Positions 51,801 to 60,166 of a DNA stretch of 64,000 nt are shown in pieces; position 1 is the first letter of the stretch, and every line of letters begins with the position of its first letter. The stretch spans positions 186,001 through 250,000 of the forward strand of contig NZ_JAFEWF010000010.1 in assembly GCF_017355835.1 (NCBI RefSeq), in the 5' to 3' direction. The notes under the pieces are model-generated. The model had not been told where the DNA came from, did not search any database, and saw only the letters and a program-made list of their open reading frames with translations. The position numbers and the translations under genes are program-made. Origin of the DNA: Desertivirga brevis (lineage in GTDB: Bacteria; Bacteroidota; Bacteroidia; Sphingobacteriales; Sphingobacteriaceae).

Positions 51801-52896
51801 TGGGGTTATTGATCCTGCGATTCTCTCCCAGATCTATCAAACCAACAATATCCCTTGAATCTGTAGTACTGTTATTTCTATTGGTTACCCAAACTTCAAT
51901 ACGGGTAATATTTACGTTAGAAGATATCAGCGGAAGATTTTTCAGGGCATTATTGTATTGATCACGAAAGTAATGGGCAAGGAAATAGTGTTTGTTTGCT
52001 TCGTAATTATCCCCGGTTATCCTAAACTCATTCTGTTGTGAACCATTATTGATCGTTATCTCTTTCTGCTGAGATTTCTGCTGAGAAAAGATAGATGTTA
52101 CGTTCAACTTTCCGAACTGCAACTGAGTTTTTAAACCAAAGAGCGATTGGCTTCCACTGATTAGAGTTGAGGCTAAGGGAAGGTTTACATTACCCGCCTC
52201 GATTTTTTGAACGATCTCATCTGGCTTACCGGTATAATCCAACTTCATTTGATTCTCGAAATCAAACTGCGCTTCAGTATTGTAATTGGTATTGATCTTA
52301 AGCTTAGTGCCAATCTGTCCAAGTACGTTCATCTGGATACGCTGATCGAAATCGAAGTTACCCTGCCGACGTTGTCTTTCGTTAAAAAGAGGATTTGCAG
52401 TTTTATTCATTCGCCCTGCAAGAGTTAATTCTGCAGTACCCTGCGGTCTGATATCAATACTGTTTCCTCCGAAGATCCTTTCGAAAGAACGGCTATTGAT
52501 CTTTACACTTGGAACAAAACCAGGTTCTCTAGCTTCCCTGATGGGTGCCTCTGAAAGTTGTTTCCAGTAATTCAATTTGATCTGCTCATTCTCATAGCGC
52601 TGGTATTCTTCAATCGTTAAATATTGAGGTGGACGGTAGGTCCTGTCACCAATCTTTTCGCGAATGATATAGCGTTTATTAACTGCGTCGAATTCAACTG
52701 TGCGGTTAATATTTGAAGGATTTGGCAAATAAAATCCAGGCTTCGGGTTAAGTTCCATCAGCTTGCTGTCGCTAAAAGGATATTTTAGCTTCAAGCTATC
52801 TGCAGCAGGGGTAGTTTGTGCAAAAACCCCATTTACAGTATAGAAGAATAACAAAAAGCTAGTTATTAAAAAAGAGATAGTAGATGATCTTTTCAA
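45850..52896 (-). CDS. sprA: SprA, type IX secretion translocon / gliding motility protein
   Basis: A 2348-residue outer membrane protein, the giant 36-strand barrel of the type IX secretion system (SprA/Sov). A signal peptide (ITSFLLFFYTVNGVFAQ) is followed by the N-terminal conserved segment (NIDRTVEFDAVNKRYIIREKIG-like) and by FERIFGGNSIDIRPQGTAELTLAG, which is a hallmark. Long beta-rich stretches continue to the terminal strand FTNFGVSLRFILQ. The frame is intact over its whole length. It lies between ruvA and gcvH in the same direction, an order found in several Bacteroidota. Cargo proteins and other T9SS genes are not in the window. Confidence 0.96.
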   Translation of the reverse strand: MKRSSTISFLITSFLLFFYTVNGVFAQTTPAADSLKLKYPFSDSKLMELNPKPGFYLPNPSNINRTVEFDAVNKRYIIREKIGDRTYRPPQYLTIEEYQRYENEQIKLNYWKQLSEAPIREAREPGFVPSVKINSRSFERIFGGNSIDIRPQGTAELTLAGRMNKTANPLFNERQRRQGNFDFDQRIQMNVLGQIGTKLKINTNYNTEAQFDFENQMKLDYTGKPDEIVQKIEAGNVNLPLASTLISGSQSLFGLKTQLQFGKLNVTSIFSQQKSQQKEITINNGSQQNEFRITGDNYEANKHYFLAHYFRDQYNNALKNLPLISSNVNITRIEVWVTNRNNSTTDSRDIVGLIDLGENRRINNPTQVQGGPAYVALPAAGPLSDPDFGRKQSNNLLAQLSQDPANRLTNSNSIGNFFQANGANDNFSKLSYARKLTEREFTLNPRLGYISLNTALNADEVLAVAYRYNYNGEEYQVGEFSTDIAVDNETPNALFVKLLKGETLKTSLPTWDLMMKNVYSLGAYQISRTAFNLNVFRLDERGVESPLVTEGSRTSGMRWLQLTNLDTLNQAGSRGSDGYFDFIEGVTIDPLNGRLTFPTKEPFGEDLEPKFAETELREKYVFKELYDLTKADAQQLFTNKNRYIIKGTFQSEVSSEFQLNAINIPQGSVQVYAGTLPLQEGNDFTVDYNSGRVKVLNQALLNSGQTIRIKMENAELFGLQQRSLFGTRFDYRVNHKLNLGGTVMNLTEKPLTPKINIGEESISNTIWGMDANYSSDSRWLTRLVDKLPFISTKETSSITFSGEFANMIPGHPNALNIAGSKNGASYLDDFEGSRSIIDLKSAIAWQISGTPARFPESQLSNNLEYGKNRARLAFYNIDPIFFNTSNTLTPSNIRGNRNERSNHYVREVLEQEVFPFKQSTTGQPLMLPTLDLAYYPTLRGPYNFTTTGLNPNGTLNRPQDRWGGIFRRIETNDFEALNVEFIELWMMDPFIYKPNAQGGDMYFNLGNISEDILKDGYKSLENGLPPDGDVSKTVESVWGRAAKLQPVVQAFDNDPAARKFQDIGLDGLSDNDERQKFAPQLNQIRGQISGQAAAELEADPASDNFQYYRGSNLDNQNAGILKRYERYNGLEGNSKTTEQSREETGIENTASTPLPDAEDINRDNTSNSADAYWEYKISIRPQDMIVGQNYITDKVTNTVTLANGEKQQVSWYQFKIPISNGISVGNIEDFKSIRFIRTYLTNFTDTTVMRLARMQLLRGEWRRFNAEGTREKVIADPALMTNGTNPPTDNSSIEVATVSIEENGKRTPIPYVVPPGIQRERDYSNFRGQTQQNEQALAVTVKNLRDGYGRAAFRTTYQDFRSYRKLEMFIHAEGDNLRDNDISAIVRIGTDNQDNYYEYELPLKASPYGSSDPYTIWPEANNLSIDLAKFQQAKAARNNAGALLDRPFTFTDGNVTITIKGQPDLSKVRVYMLGIKNPLRNAANSNADDGLEKTAQVWFNELRLTDFDERGGWAATARMNAKLADFGDVTVSGSKSTIGFGSIDKRVSERNRSDDSFFDLSSSLELGKFFPEKSGIKIPLFINWSSQLSVPQFDPRSQDIELKNSLRGLSSAEKDAVHKIVDNYTGRRSINFTNVRKIKTNPDSKSRIWDIENFSGTYAFTEYNHRDYINETSLQKTYKAALAYNFSGQPKSITPFAKMVKAKNLDLLKDFNLSLMPSTLNFRVDLDRLYSESKLRDIDITNTGIRSKPAYNKNFQITRLYGIGWNLTRSLQLDFNATNYGIIDEKLGANDRQNRDTIWTNLKRLGRTTNYNHVVNVNYTVPLSKIPGLRWTNLVARYGTNFNWESKPLFALRDETIGNTIQNSRTIQLNPTLNFVTLYNKLAFVRNATRPDAAGFKRTLVTALTSIKNVTGSYSRTEGQFLPGYSPSTNLLGYNLNTNAPGWDFIFGSQNDMWARALSRNWLAKDTLQSKLYVKTRKEDLNLRGSLEPIKDLRIELTALKSQNFNYSSTFSYNLDSGAFNNNNQITTGDYSVSFFSLKTAFSGDNADNTSRLFRQFEANRRVISQRLGARNPNSSGQDGNGYAQGYGANSQDVVVSAFVAAYTGQDAGKVSLRSFPKIPIPNWRITYNGLTKIDLFNRIFSSFDINHTYRSTYSVNSFNSLARYDGGANGFPSVVDANQNFLPRYQFSQVLLAEQFVPLLGIDFRLKNNMSMNFEYRKSRALSLSLANSQLAQQRDNGIIFGFGYRTANLRLPFGLFGGRKLNNDINFKMDFGLNDRKTTIFRADVENAEVSSGAKTIGYKPSIDYVLNQKFNLRIYYDGTITKPYTSQTFNTSFTNFGVSLRFILQ

Positions 52897-52933
52897 AACC
52901 AGTAAATATTTTAAAGAGCTGTATTATAATTTA

Positions 52934-53518
52934 TTACAGGGCTTTCAGGGCGCCTTTAATGAGGTCTTCTACGGTAATTGTTCCAGCTTGTTTCTTTAAA
53001 ATATTATCTAATGCTTTCTCTGCCTGATTTTTACCAAATCCTAACATGACGAGCGCAGAAAGGGCTTCGTCTCTCGCTGAGTTATATTGAGGGATTGAGG
53101 TTAAGCTCTCCAATCCCTCTTTTTTAAGTTTATCCTGCAGTTCTAAAATAATACGTTGGGCCGACTTTGGGCCAATGCCCTTAATACGTTGAATAAGGGG
53201 CAGGTCTCCTTTTACTATTGCTGTTTGTATCTCTTCGGGAGTTATTGAAGAAAGGATCATTCTCCCTGTACCAGGACCTATGCCAGACACTGAGATCAAA
53301 TGAAGGAAGAGACGTTTCTCCCCCTCTTCAACAAATCCATATAAGGTATGCGCATCTTCCTTTACATGCTGCCAAACATAAAGCTTGCAACGCTCCTCTG
53401 ACGGAAGTTTTGAGTAAGTATTCAGGGAAATATTAATTTGATAGCCAATTCCTCCGGCTTCCAATACCACATAAGTTGGACATTTAAAGACCAACCTTCC
53501 ATCAATATACGCGTACAT
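52934..53518 (-). CDS. ruvA: Holliday junction branch migration protein RuvA
   Basis: A 194-residue RuvA. The N-terminal OB fold (MYAYIDGRLVFKCPTYVVLEAGGIGYQINIS) is followed by the helix-hairpin-helix repeats (LISVSGIGPGTGRMIL and RIKGIGPKSAQRIILEL) that bind the junction and a C-terminal domain III (ALSALVMLGFGKNQAEKAL) that contacts RuvB. Length is normal. It begins a transcript that probably continues into sprA after 37 bases. Confidence 0.97.
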   Translation of the reverse strand: MYAYIDGRLVFKCPTYVVLEAGGIGYQINISLNTYSKLPSEERCKLYVWQHVKEDAHTLYGFVEEGEKRLFLHLISVSGIGPGTGRMILSSITPEEIQTAIVKGDLPLIQRIKGIGPKSAQRIILELQDKLKKEGLESLTSIPQYNSARDEALSALVMLGFGKNQAEKALDNILKKQAGTITVEDLIKGALKAL

Positions 53519-53594
53519 TTATACCTATATAAATTGTTTATTTGTTAGCAAACGTGCTTCCTGAAATAACGCGGATCCCCTTATCCTAACGTCT

Positions 53595-55856
53595 CTACTT
53601 ACTTTGGGCGTCAACAACGGCTATTGTAACCATGTTGACAATTTCTCTTACTGAGCTATCCATTTGTAAAATGTGAACAGGTTTATTCAATCCCAAAAGG
53701 ATAGGTCCCACTGCTTCTGCCTCTCCCAGCTCTTGTAATAACTTATAGGCAATATTACCCGATTCAAGATTTGGAAACACAAGCGTATTTGCAGGCTGAT
53801 CTCGTAACGTACTAAATGGAAAATTATTTTTCAGAAGTTCAGAATTAATTGCAAAATTTCCTTGCATCTCCCCATCCACTATTATTTCAGGGTATTTTTC
53901 ATGTAAAATACGTACTGCTTCACGGGTTTTTTCTGGTACTTCTCCCTCTACTGTTCCGAAGTTTGAATAGGAAAGAACAGCAATCCTGGGTTCAACATTG
54001 AATGTACGTACAGCTTTTTCAATCAAAACAGTAATATCTACAAGCTCATTTACAGTAGGATTTTTGTTGACCGTAGTGTCCCCGAAGAAAATCGGCCCTT
54101 TTTTGGTTAGCATCAGATACATACCGGCAACTCTGTCAACTCCCGGTTTTGTGCCAATAACCTGCAATGCTGGCTTTACCGTGGTAGCATAATCTTTGGT
54201 TAGTCCTGATATCAGTACATCAGCTTCTTCAAACTCTACCATGCACGAACCGAAGTAGTTACGATCAGTTACAAGCCTGGCGGCCATACCCTGACTCACA
54301 CCTCTTCGCTGCCGTTTTTTATAAAGGAATTCCGAATATTTTTCCAGCTTTTCAGCCTCGTCTTTAGGATCTATTATCTGAACACCACTTAGTTCCAGAC
54401 AATTGTCTTTAATAATATGAGCAATGGTTTCCTTATTGCCTAAAAGTATAGGGGTGGCAATGCCTTCATCCTTTACTATTTGTGCGGCCTTTAGAATTTT
54501 GTAATTATCTGCTTCTGCAAAAACCACCCTTTTAGGAGCAGATTTCGCTTTTAGATTCAATGACCTTAACAGAGCATCTTCCTTACTTAATCGTAGTCTT
54601 AGGCCTTCTGTATAGGCATCCCAGTCCTCAATCTCCTTACGAGCTACACCTGATTCTATTGCAGCCTTTGCAACGGCTGGAGACACGGATGTAATCAACC
54701 TTGGATCCATTGGCTTTGGAATGATGTAGTCTTTTCCGTAGCGAAGGTTCTGAATATTATAGGCAAGGTTTACGGCCTCGGGTACTGGCTTTTTCGCCAT
54801 CTCGGCAATTGCCCGTACTGCAGCAATCTTCATCTCTTCGTTAATGGTAGTTGCACGAACATCCATTGCGCCGCGGAATATATAAGGAAAACCTAATACG
54901 TTATTCACCTGGTTAGGATAATCTGAGCGGCCGGTAGCCATAATAATATCACTACGTGTAGCCACAGCCAGATCATAAGCAATCTCCGGATTAGGATTCG
55001 CCATAGCAAAAACAATAGGCCTCTCTGCCATTGTGCTAAGCATCTCTGCAGTTAAAACATCTGCTGTAGACAAACCTATAAATACGTCGGCTCCCTGTAT
55101 AGCTTCTTCAAGTGTATTAAGATCCTGATCTGTGGCAAACTCGGCTTTAATCGGCTCCAGCTTTGCGCGATCCTTACGAATGACACCTGACCGGTCGATC
55201 ATGAATATATTTTCTTTCGAAGCGCCAACACTTACATATAGCCTCGCACATGAAATCGCTGCTGCTCCAGCTCCATTTACTACTATTTTTACCTTATCAA
55301 GTTCTTTACCCTGAAGTTCACAGGCATTGATCAATGCAGCTGAGGAAATTATCGCTGTTCCATGCTGATCATCATGCATAACAGGAATATTCATCTCAGC
55401 CTTCAAACGCCTTTCAATTTCAAAACATTCGGGTGCTTTAATGTCCTCCAGATTAATCCCTCCAAAAGTTGGCTCAAGAGCTTTTACTATCTGAACAAAC
55501 TCGTCAACGTTCTTAGTATTTAACTCCAGATCGAATACATCTATGTCGGCAAAGATCTTAAACAGCAGTCCCTTCCCTTCCATTACAGGCTTTCCAGCTT
55601 CCGGACCAATATCACCCAAACCTAAAACAGCGGTACCATTACTGATGACAGCAACGAGGTTCCCTTTTGCTGTGTATTTATATACATCTTCAATATTTTC
55701 CGCTATTTGCAAACATGGCTCTGCCACTCCTGGCGAATAGGCCAGGGTAAGATCCCTTTGAGAATGAGTCGGCTTGGTTGGAATTACCTCTATTTTACCA
55801 GGACGTCCTGAAGCATGGTAATCTAATGCATCCTGTTTGCGGGTTAATTTAGACAT
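53595..55856 (-). CDS. maeB: NADP-dependent malic enzyme fused to a phosphotransacetylase-like domain
   Basis: A 753-residue protein from the start at 55856 ([14 protein letters not shown]); the frame extends to 55892 but adds an atypical 12-residue leader. The N-terminal malic domain (about 1-420) has [57 protein letters not shown] and the NADP loop [15 protein letters not shown]. The C-terminal half is PTA-like ([18 protein letters not shown]...), which in MaeB is regulatory and catalytically inactive. It decarboxylates malate to pyruvate with NADPH formation. Confidence 0.96.
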   Translation of the reverse strand: MSKLTRKQDALDYHASGRPGKIEVIPTKPTHSQRDLTLAYSPGVAEPCLQIAENIEDVYKYTAKGNLVAVISNGTAVLGLGDIGPEAGKPVMEGKGLLFKIFADIDVFDLELNTKNVDEFVQIVKALEPTFGGINLEDIKAPECFEIERRLKAEMNIPVMHDDQHGTAIISSAALINACELQGKELDKVKIVVNGAGAAAISCARLYVSVGASKENIFMIDRSGVIRKDRAKLEPIKAEFATDQDLNTLEEAIQGADVFIGLSTADVLTAEMLSTMAERPIVFAMANPNPEIAYDLAVATRSDIIMATGRSDYPNQVNNVLGFPYIFRGAMDVRATTINEEMKIAAVRAIAEMAKKPVPEAVNLAYNIQNLRYGKDYIIPKPMDPRLITSVSPAVAKAAIESGVARKEIEDWDAYTEGLRLRLSKEDALLRSLNLKAKSAPKRVVFAEADNYKILKAAQIVKDEGIATPILLGNKETIAHIIKDNCLELSGVQIIDPKDEAEKLEKYSEFLYKKRQRRGVSQGMAARLVTDRNYFGSCMVEFEEADVLISGLTKDYATTVKPALQVIGTKPGVDRVAGMYLMLTKKGPIFFGDTTVNKNPTVNELVDITVLIEKAVRTFNVEPRIAVLSYSNFGTVEGEVPEKTREAVRILHEKYPEIIVDGEMQGNFAINSELLKNNFPFSTLRDQPANTLVFPNLESGNIAYKLLQELGEAEAVGPILLGLNKPVHILQMDSSVREIVNMVTIAVVDAQSK

Positions 55857-56035
55857 AAACACTTTCTGGTTGAGCGTGTGTAAAAATAACATCTTTTATT
55901 AAAGTACGAGGTGGTTTTTAAAAGGTTATGCATTAACCTGTTTTCCCCGACGGAACAAAAGACGAAATTGATACTTGAGAAAAAAATGAGCTTCCTCAAA
56001 TTTGAGGGATAAAGCTGTCACTAAACCTTTATATA

Positions 56036-56073
56036 AAGCAAAAGAGGCTGAACGTAGCAACGTCAGCCCCTCT
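56036..56073 (-). terminator. Terminator after the SGLT gene
   Basis: A stem with a bulge (43-55 side against 60-73 side of 560xx; core acgt-agca-acgt, outer agagg/cctct) lies just past the transporter stop. On the minus strand it is followed by TTTTGCTTT. It fits an intrinsic terminator. The 205-base gap to the malic enzyme gene holds no gene. Confidence 0.65.
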
Positions 56074-56097
56074 CTTATCTGATATTAAATTAACCTA

Positions 56098-57774
56098 CTA
56101 CCAGAATGCAGTGTAAAGTGCTACTAAAATTCCTATGATAAGTAATGAACCAGCCGTAAAACTAGGGTGAGTTTTGAACATTGACTTATCAACTTCTAAT
56201 CCATTAACTCGGGTTCCTTTGCTATTTTCTATCATACTAATAATATACATACCGATCATACAGAATATGAAAACAAATCCCATACGGTCAAGGAAAGGAA
56301 TTTCATAAATACCTTCTGCGTTAGGAACAGCAAAACCTGCTGGGTAAAGGAATGACAGATCCATCCATCCTGGTAAGAATTTTAAGATACATGACATAAC
56401 GAAACCACCGATCGTTGCAAAAAGAGCTGCGTTAGAGGTAGCTTTCTTCCAGAAGAAGCCTAACAAGAACATGGCGAAAATACCTGGAGAAACGAAACCT
56501 GTATATTCCTGGATGTATTTGAATCCGCCCTTTTCAATACCTAAGTGAGGCGCAATAATTACTCCAAGAATCATAGTAACCACAACTGTGATTTTACCAA
56601 TATTAACTAGTTTACTTTCACTAGCTTCAGGATTAATAGTTTTTTTGTAGATATCTAATGTGAAGATAGTTGCAATACTGTTTGCTTTGCCTGCAAGTGA
56701 GGCAACAATTGCAGCGGTAAGAGCAGCAAAAGATAAACCCTTAAGACCTGCTGGTAATAAGTTTAGCATGGAAGGATAAGCTTTATCTGCCAGAACTTTT
56801 CCGCCTTCAGTCATTTCCTGGTGGAAGTTACCTGCGTTCTCTTTATAAAGAATATAAGCTGCAATACCTGGTAATACTACGATAATAGGCATTAAAAGCT
56901 TCAAGAAGGCTGCGAAAAGAATACCATTACGAGCCGTTGGAAGGTCAGCACCGAGAGCTCGCTGAGTGATATATTGGTTACAACCCCAATAGTTAAGGTT
57001 TACAATCCACATACCGCCTAACAACACGGTTAACCCTGGCAGATCCATAAACTTCTCACTGTCCTCTTTATCAAAGATCATGTGGAAGTGATCGTCAGCA
57101 TTTTCCATCATTAGATTGAAACCGTTGATAACACCACTTGAACCGTAGTGTTCAGCAACAAGGTTAAGTGCAAGGTAAGTTGTAGCTAATCCTCCAAGGA
57201 TCAGGAAGAAAACCTGGATTACGTCTGTATAACCAATTACTTTCATTCCTCCCAAAGTGATAATGATGGAGAAAATAGCAAGCGCATACATTATATAAGT
57301 TCTATCGAGACCAGAAATACCCTGAACTGCGATAGCTCCTAAATAAAGAATAGATGTTAAGTTTACAACTACATAAAGTAATAACCAGAACACAGCCATG
57401 ATCATTGCTACTGTACCATTATAACGCTGGTGCAGGAACTGTGGCATTGTAAAGATCTTGTTCTTAAGATATACCGGAATGAAAAATGTAGCTACAATGA
57501 TAAGTGTTAAAGCAGCCATCCATTCGTAGGTTGAGATTGCAAGACCAACCTGGAAACCCGAACCGCTCATTCCCACAAATTGCTCTGCAGAGATGTTGGA
57601 TGCAATAAGTGATGAACCAATTGCCCACCATGTTAAAGAACCCTCAGCTAAGAAGTAATCTTTAGATCCTGAACTTTCAGAGCGCTTCCGGCGATATATC
57701 CAAATACCATAAATGGATACAATGAGAAAGTAAATTAGAAAAACAATGTAATCTTTCGTTTCGAGCCTATTCAT
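56098..57774 (-). CDS. Sodium/sugar cotransporter of the SSS (SGLT) family
   Basis: A 558-residue inner membrane symporter with about 14 TM segments. SSLIASNISAEQFVGMSGSGFQ in TM1, MPQFLHQRYNG, GGMKVIGYTDVIQVFFLI and FAALTAAIVASLAGKANSIATIFTLDIYKK (Na2-site serines) are classic SSS features. The group resembles vSGLT, which takes up galactose or glucose, but sialic acid, myo-inositol and other substrates occur. It is near the GH43-like, Ldh-family and SusCD genes, so it likely imports the sugar these release. Confidence 0.93.
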   Translation of the reverse strand: MNRLETKDYIVFLIYFLIVSIYGIWIYRRKRSESSGSKDYFLAEGSLTWWAIGSSLIASNISAEQFVGMSGSGFQVGLAISTYEWMAALTLIIVATFFIPVYLKNKIFTMPQFLHQRYNGTVAMIMAVFWLLLYVVVNLTSILYLGAIAVQGISGLDRTYIMYALAIFSIIITLGGMKVIGYTDVIQVFFLILGGLATTYLALNLVAEHYGSSGVINGFNLMMENADDHFHMIFDKEDSEKFMDLPGLTVLLGGMWIVNLNYWGCNQYITQRALGADLPTARNGILFAAFLKLLMPIIVVLPGIAAYILYKENAGNFHQEMTEGGKVLADKAYPSMLNLLPAGLKGLSFAALTAAIVASLAGKANSIATIFTLDIYKKTINPEASESKLVNIGKITVVVTMILGVIIAPHLGIEKGGFKYIQEYTGFVSPGIFAMFLLGFFWKKATSNAALFATIGGFVMSCILKFLPGWMDLSFLYPAGFAVPNAEGIYEIPFLDRMGFVFIFCMIGMYIISMIENSKGTRVNGLEVDKSMFKTHPSFTAGSLLIIGILVALYTAFW

Positions 57775-57902
57775 TTGAAGAAAGGTTTATATAAATATTA
57801 ATTAATTTTTCAAGATAATTGGAACCACAAGGTGAGAAAAAACAATTTAATTGTCAATACTACACCTAAAAATTCCTGATAATTGGCGGAGACACTTAGT
57901 GT

Positions 57903-57925
57903 CCGGAAAACACTCTTATTTCCGG
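57903..57925. other. Hairpin in the gap before the SGLT gene
   Basis: Perfect 7-base arms ccggaaa / tttccgg with a 9-base loop in the 266-base gap between the GH43-like and SGLT genes; a smaller palindrome gacac-tta-gtgtc (57891-57903) adjoins it. No U-run follows on either strand, so it could be an operator or an RNA structure. No gene or consensus promoter was seen in the gap. Confidence 0.45.
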
Positions 57926-58040
57926 GGCTTAAAGTATGAATATTTCCGATATTTTTTTAGCCCGAATGATTTTATTTCTCAAGGACCTGTCCTGAACTGT
58001 CATGCACAAACAAAATGCTATTTTTCAGTGAGTTAGGACC

Positions 58041-58970
58041 CTACAACTGCTTCAATTTCTTCAGCTCTTTTTTAGAAATTTTGAATATAGAACCGTGTCT
58101 GATACCAGCAGGAAGGGAGATTTTTCCAGATATATCTTCCCAGCTTTCTAAATCTTTAGAGGATATAGCTCCGTATTTGTGGTCGCGGTATTTATCAAAG
58201 TAGACAATCCACTCGTCTTGGCTCTTCAATACTGTTGGTCCTTCAGCCCAATAATTCTTAGTAATTGGAGCACTTGCTTTTGTGTAAGGTCCTGTTAAAT
58301 TATCGGCAAAAGCCATTTTGATATTTTTCTGAACAGGCTCGCGGGTTTCATCCTTTATAAACATAACCCACCTCTTTCCGTCTTTCAGTATTGTTGCATC
58401 AATACTATTAAAGCCAGGATCATATAACACTTTCGTGTCACTAAATGTCTTGAAATCTTTAGTAGTTGTATAATACATCCGGTGATTGTAGCCTGCCTCT
58501 AAAGTACTCGCCGTTTCTGTGAATTTTTCAGGAATTGTACTTGCCCAATAGATCATGTACTGATCATTCTGGTGATCATATGTAATTTCGGGAGCCCAGG
58601 TATTTCTAACTGTTGGGGCAAAAGCCATCACAGGAAGAAATTGTTGGTCTGACCAATGGATTAAATCTTTAGAATTTGCATATCCTATTCCCTTATCCGT
58701 CCAGCTTACCGTCCAAACCATATGATAAAGCCCGTCCCTGCCTTTGATGATATTTGGATCACGCATCAATTTATCTTTGCTCACCTGAGGCCGAAGAAAG
58801 GAACTATCATTCTTCAGGGCCTTCCAGGTTAATCCATCCTCACTGTAAGCTAAATGCAATCCGTCTGCACCGTTACCTTTAAAGTAACAAAAGGCCCAAA
58901 TTGGTTTTTTTTTTGCAGTTAAGCTTAATACAATAAGTAGTAATGGAATTACTAGAAAGATCCGTTTCAT
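58041..58970 (-). CDS. Exported GH43-like glycoside hydrolase
   Basis: A 309-residue exported protein with signal peptide (MKRIFLVIPLLLIVLSLTAKK). The five-bladed beta-propeller of family 43-type enzymes is suggested by repeated blades: GLHLAYSEDGLTWKAL, MRDPNIIKGRDGLYHMVWT, NTWAPEITYDHQNDQYMIYWAST, GFNSIDATILKDGKRWVMF and AEGPTVLKSQDEWIVYFDKY. Acidic residues at the expected places (RDPN, APE, IDAT, EGP) match GH43's catalytic triad pattern. It probably removes arabinose, xylose or galactose side units, but the substrate is unknown. Two identical palindromes precede its start. Confidence 0.86.
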   Translation of the reverse strand: MKRIFLVIPLLLIVLSLTAKKKPIWAFCYFKGNGADGLHLAYSEDGLTWKALKNDSSFLRPQVSKDKLMRDPNIIKGRDGLYHMVWTVSWTDKGIGYANSKDLIHWSDQQFLPVMAFAPTVRNTWAPEITYDHQNDQYMIYWASTIPEKFTETASTLEAGYNHRMYYTTTKDFKTFSDTKVLYDPGFNSIDATILKDGKRWVMFIKDETREPVQKNIKMAFADNLTGPYTKASAPITKNYWAEGPTVLKSQDEWIVYFDKYRDHKYGAISSKDLESWEDISGKISLPAGIRHGSIFKISKKELKKLKQL

Positions 58971-59001
58971 CTAAATTTAGTGTTTATACCGCTAAATTTA
59001 G
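58971..59001. promoter_or_regulatory. Two identical 10-bp palindromes before the GH43-like gene
   Basis: The perfect palindrome ctaaatttag occurs at 58971-58980 and 58992-59001, 21 bases apart start to start, close to two turns of the helix, directly before the ATG at 58970. This arrangement is what a pair of dimeric regulator sites would look like. The regulator is unknown. Confidence 0.5.
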
Positions 59002-59040
59002 ACATTTTTCCGATCACTCAAATAATTGTTAATGGAACAT

Positions 59041-60102
59041 TTAAAACCCATTAGGAAACGAAAGATTGTACGGATCAAGGTTAGTTCGAAGATATGTATA
59101 TAAGGAATTGCTTATCACTAAGCCATTTTTCATCTGCTCATCCCTTAATCTTTGACCACGCTGGCCTGGTAATCGTACTTGATTTTTGTCCATCGGCTTG
59201 GCGCTCAAATAGGCTTCATTCAAAAACTCAGCTTCCTGACGAAACTCATCCTCTCCTGCGAAAGCTGCAGGATTAATTATTTGAAGGAAAACAGAGGCAC
59301 ACCAGCGACCGGGATCTTGTTTACGTCCGTAACCACTTAAGCCATTGGTAAGGGCCTCGACCCATATGCCAAGCGCCGTCCCTTTATAACCAGTAGCGAT
59401 TCCGCCTAAAGGGAGAACAGAGGCGCCAGGGTTATTTGAAAAATCTGCAGGATCATCAGAAAGCTTTCCTTCATCAGTAATGATCCAGGGATGAGGAAGG
59501 CGTTTACCTTCTGCTTCAGCTTGCTGAATCTGACCATTAGCAGTTTCAGAGGTACTTATATCAAAAATAACTGAAGATGTTTTAGCGGGAATACCGGCTG
59601 CAATAGGATTTGAGCCTAGTATGGGAGTAATAGCCCCAAATGGAGCTACAGTTTTAGTGTTAGGATCTGAACAAGTTAGCATCATTAACAAACCTTCTTT
59701 AGTTGCTCTTTCAGGATACGCAGCAAGGCAGGCTATATGATGGCTTTTTTTGATCACTATCGTTACTACCGGATGTTCTTTTATGCGTTCCAATGCCAGA
59801 TCAATAGCTTGATGGACAAGCCAGGGTCCTGGTAGAAAATTTCCGTCGAGCGTGACAGTGCCGCCAAAATCTTTCAATACAATGGCCTTTCCGGTAGATG
59901 ACATACCACCTGTATCTAACTCCCCCAAATAAGCCGGTAGTAACCTCAAGCCGTGGGTTGTATGTCCCATCAGATCTGCTTCAACCAGGGTTCTCGCTAC
60001 TGTATTTGCTATTGCTGTCTCCAATCCTTTAAGTGTCAACAGTTGAGTTGCATAATCAATTAGATCTGCCGCCTTAAATCTTCTTTGCTCGGATAGTGAC
60101 AT
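59041..60102 (-). CDS. Ldh-family (malate/L-lactate-type) dehydrogenase
   Basis: A 353-residue NAD(P)-dependent oxidoreductase of the non-Rossmann LDH2/MDH2 family. ADLMGHTTHGLRLLPAYL contains the conserved H-G-x-x-R catalytic region, IVIKKSHHIACLAAYPERA the His pair, and VAPFGAITPILGSNPIAAGIPA and FDISTSETANGQIQQAEAEGKRLPHPWIITDEG the nucleotide site. Family members reduce 2-oxo acids such as 2,3-diketo-gulonate, ureidoglycolate or sulfolactate; the substrate here is open. It lies between a GH43-like gene and susD, so a sugar-acid role is likely. Confidence 0.92.
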   Translation of the reverse strand: MSLSEQRRFKAADLIDYATQLLTLKGLETAIANTVARTLVEADLMGHTTHGLRLLPAYLGELDTGGMSSTGKAIVLKDFGGTVTLDGNFLPGPWLVHQAIDLALERIKEHPVVTIVIKKSHHIACLAAYPERATKEGLLMMLTCSDPNTKTVAPFGAITPILGSNPIAAGIPAKTSSVIFDISTSETANGQIQQAEAEGKRLPHPWIITDEGKLSDDPADFSNNPGASVLPLGGIATGYKGTALGIWVEALTNGLSGYGRKQDPGRWCASVFLQIINPAAFAGEDEFRQEAEFLNEAYLSAKPMDKNQVRLPGQRGQRLRDEQMKNGLVISNSLYTYLRTNLDPYNLSFPNGF

Positions 60103-60135
60103 GCGTTTTAATTTGCTTGTTCTTGTAAAAGTAAG

Positions 60136-60161
60136 AAAGGGATACCTTTCAGCATCCCTTT
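60136..60161 (-). terminator. Terminator after susD
   Basis: Perfect arms aaagggat (60136-60143) and atcccttt (60154-60161) with a 10-base loop, five bases beyond the susD stop. On the minus strand CTTACTTTTAC follows. It would end the susCD transcript, separating it from the Ldh-family gene. Confidence 0.55.
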
Positions 60162-60166
60162 AAGTT

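Noticed and set aside
45850..52896. Several short plus-strand frames across sprA
   Set aside because: All are shadows of the intact sprA frame, without start context or neighbours.
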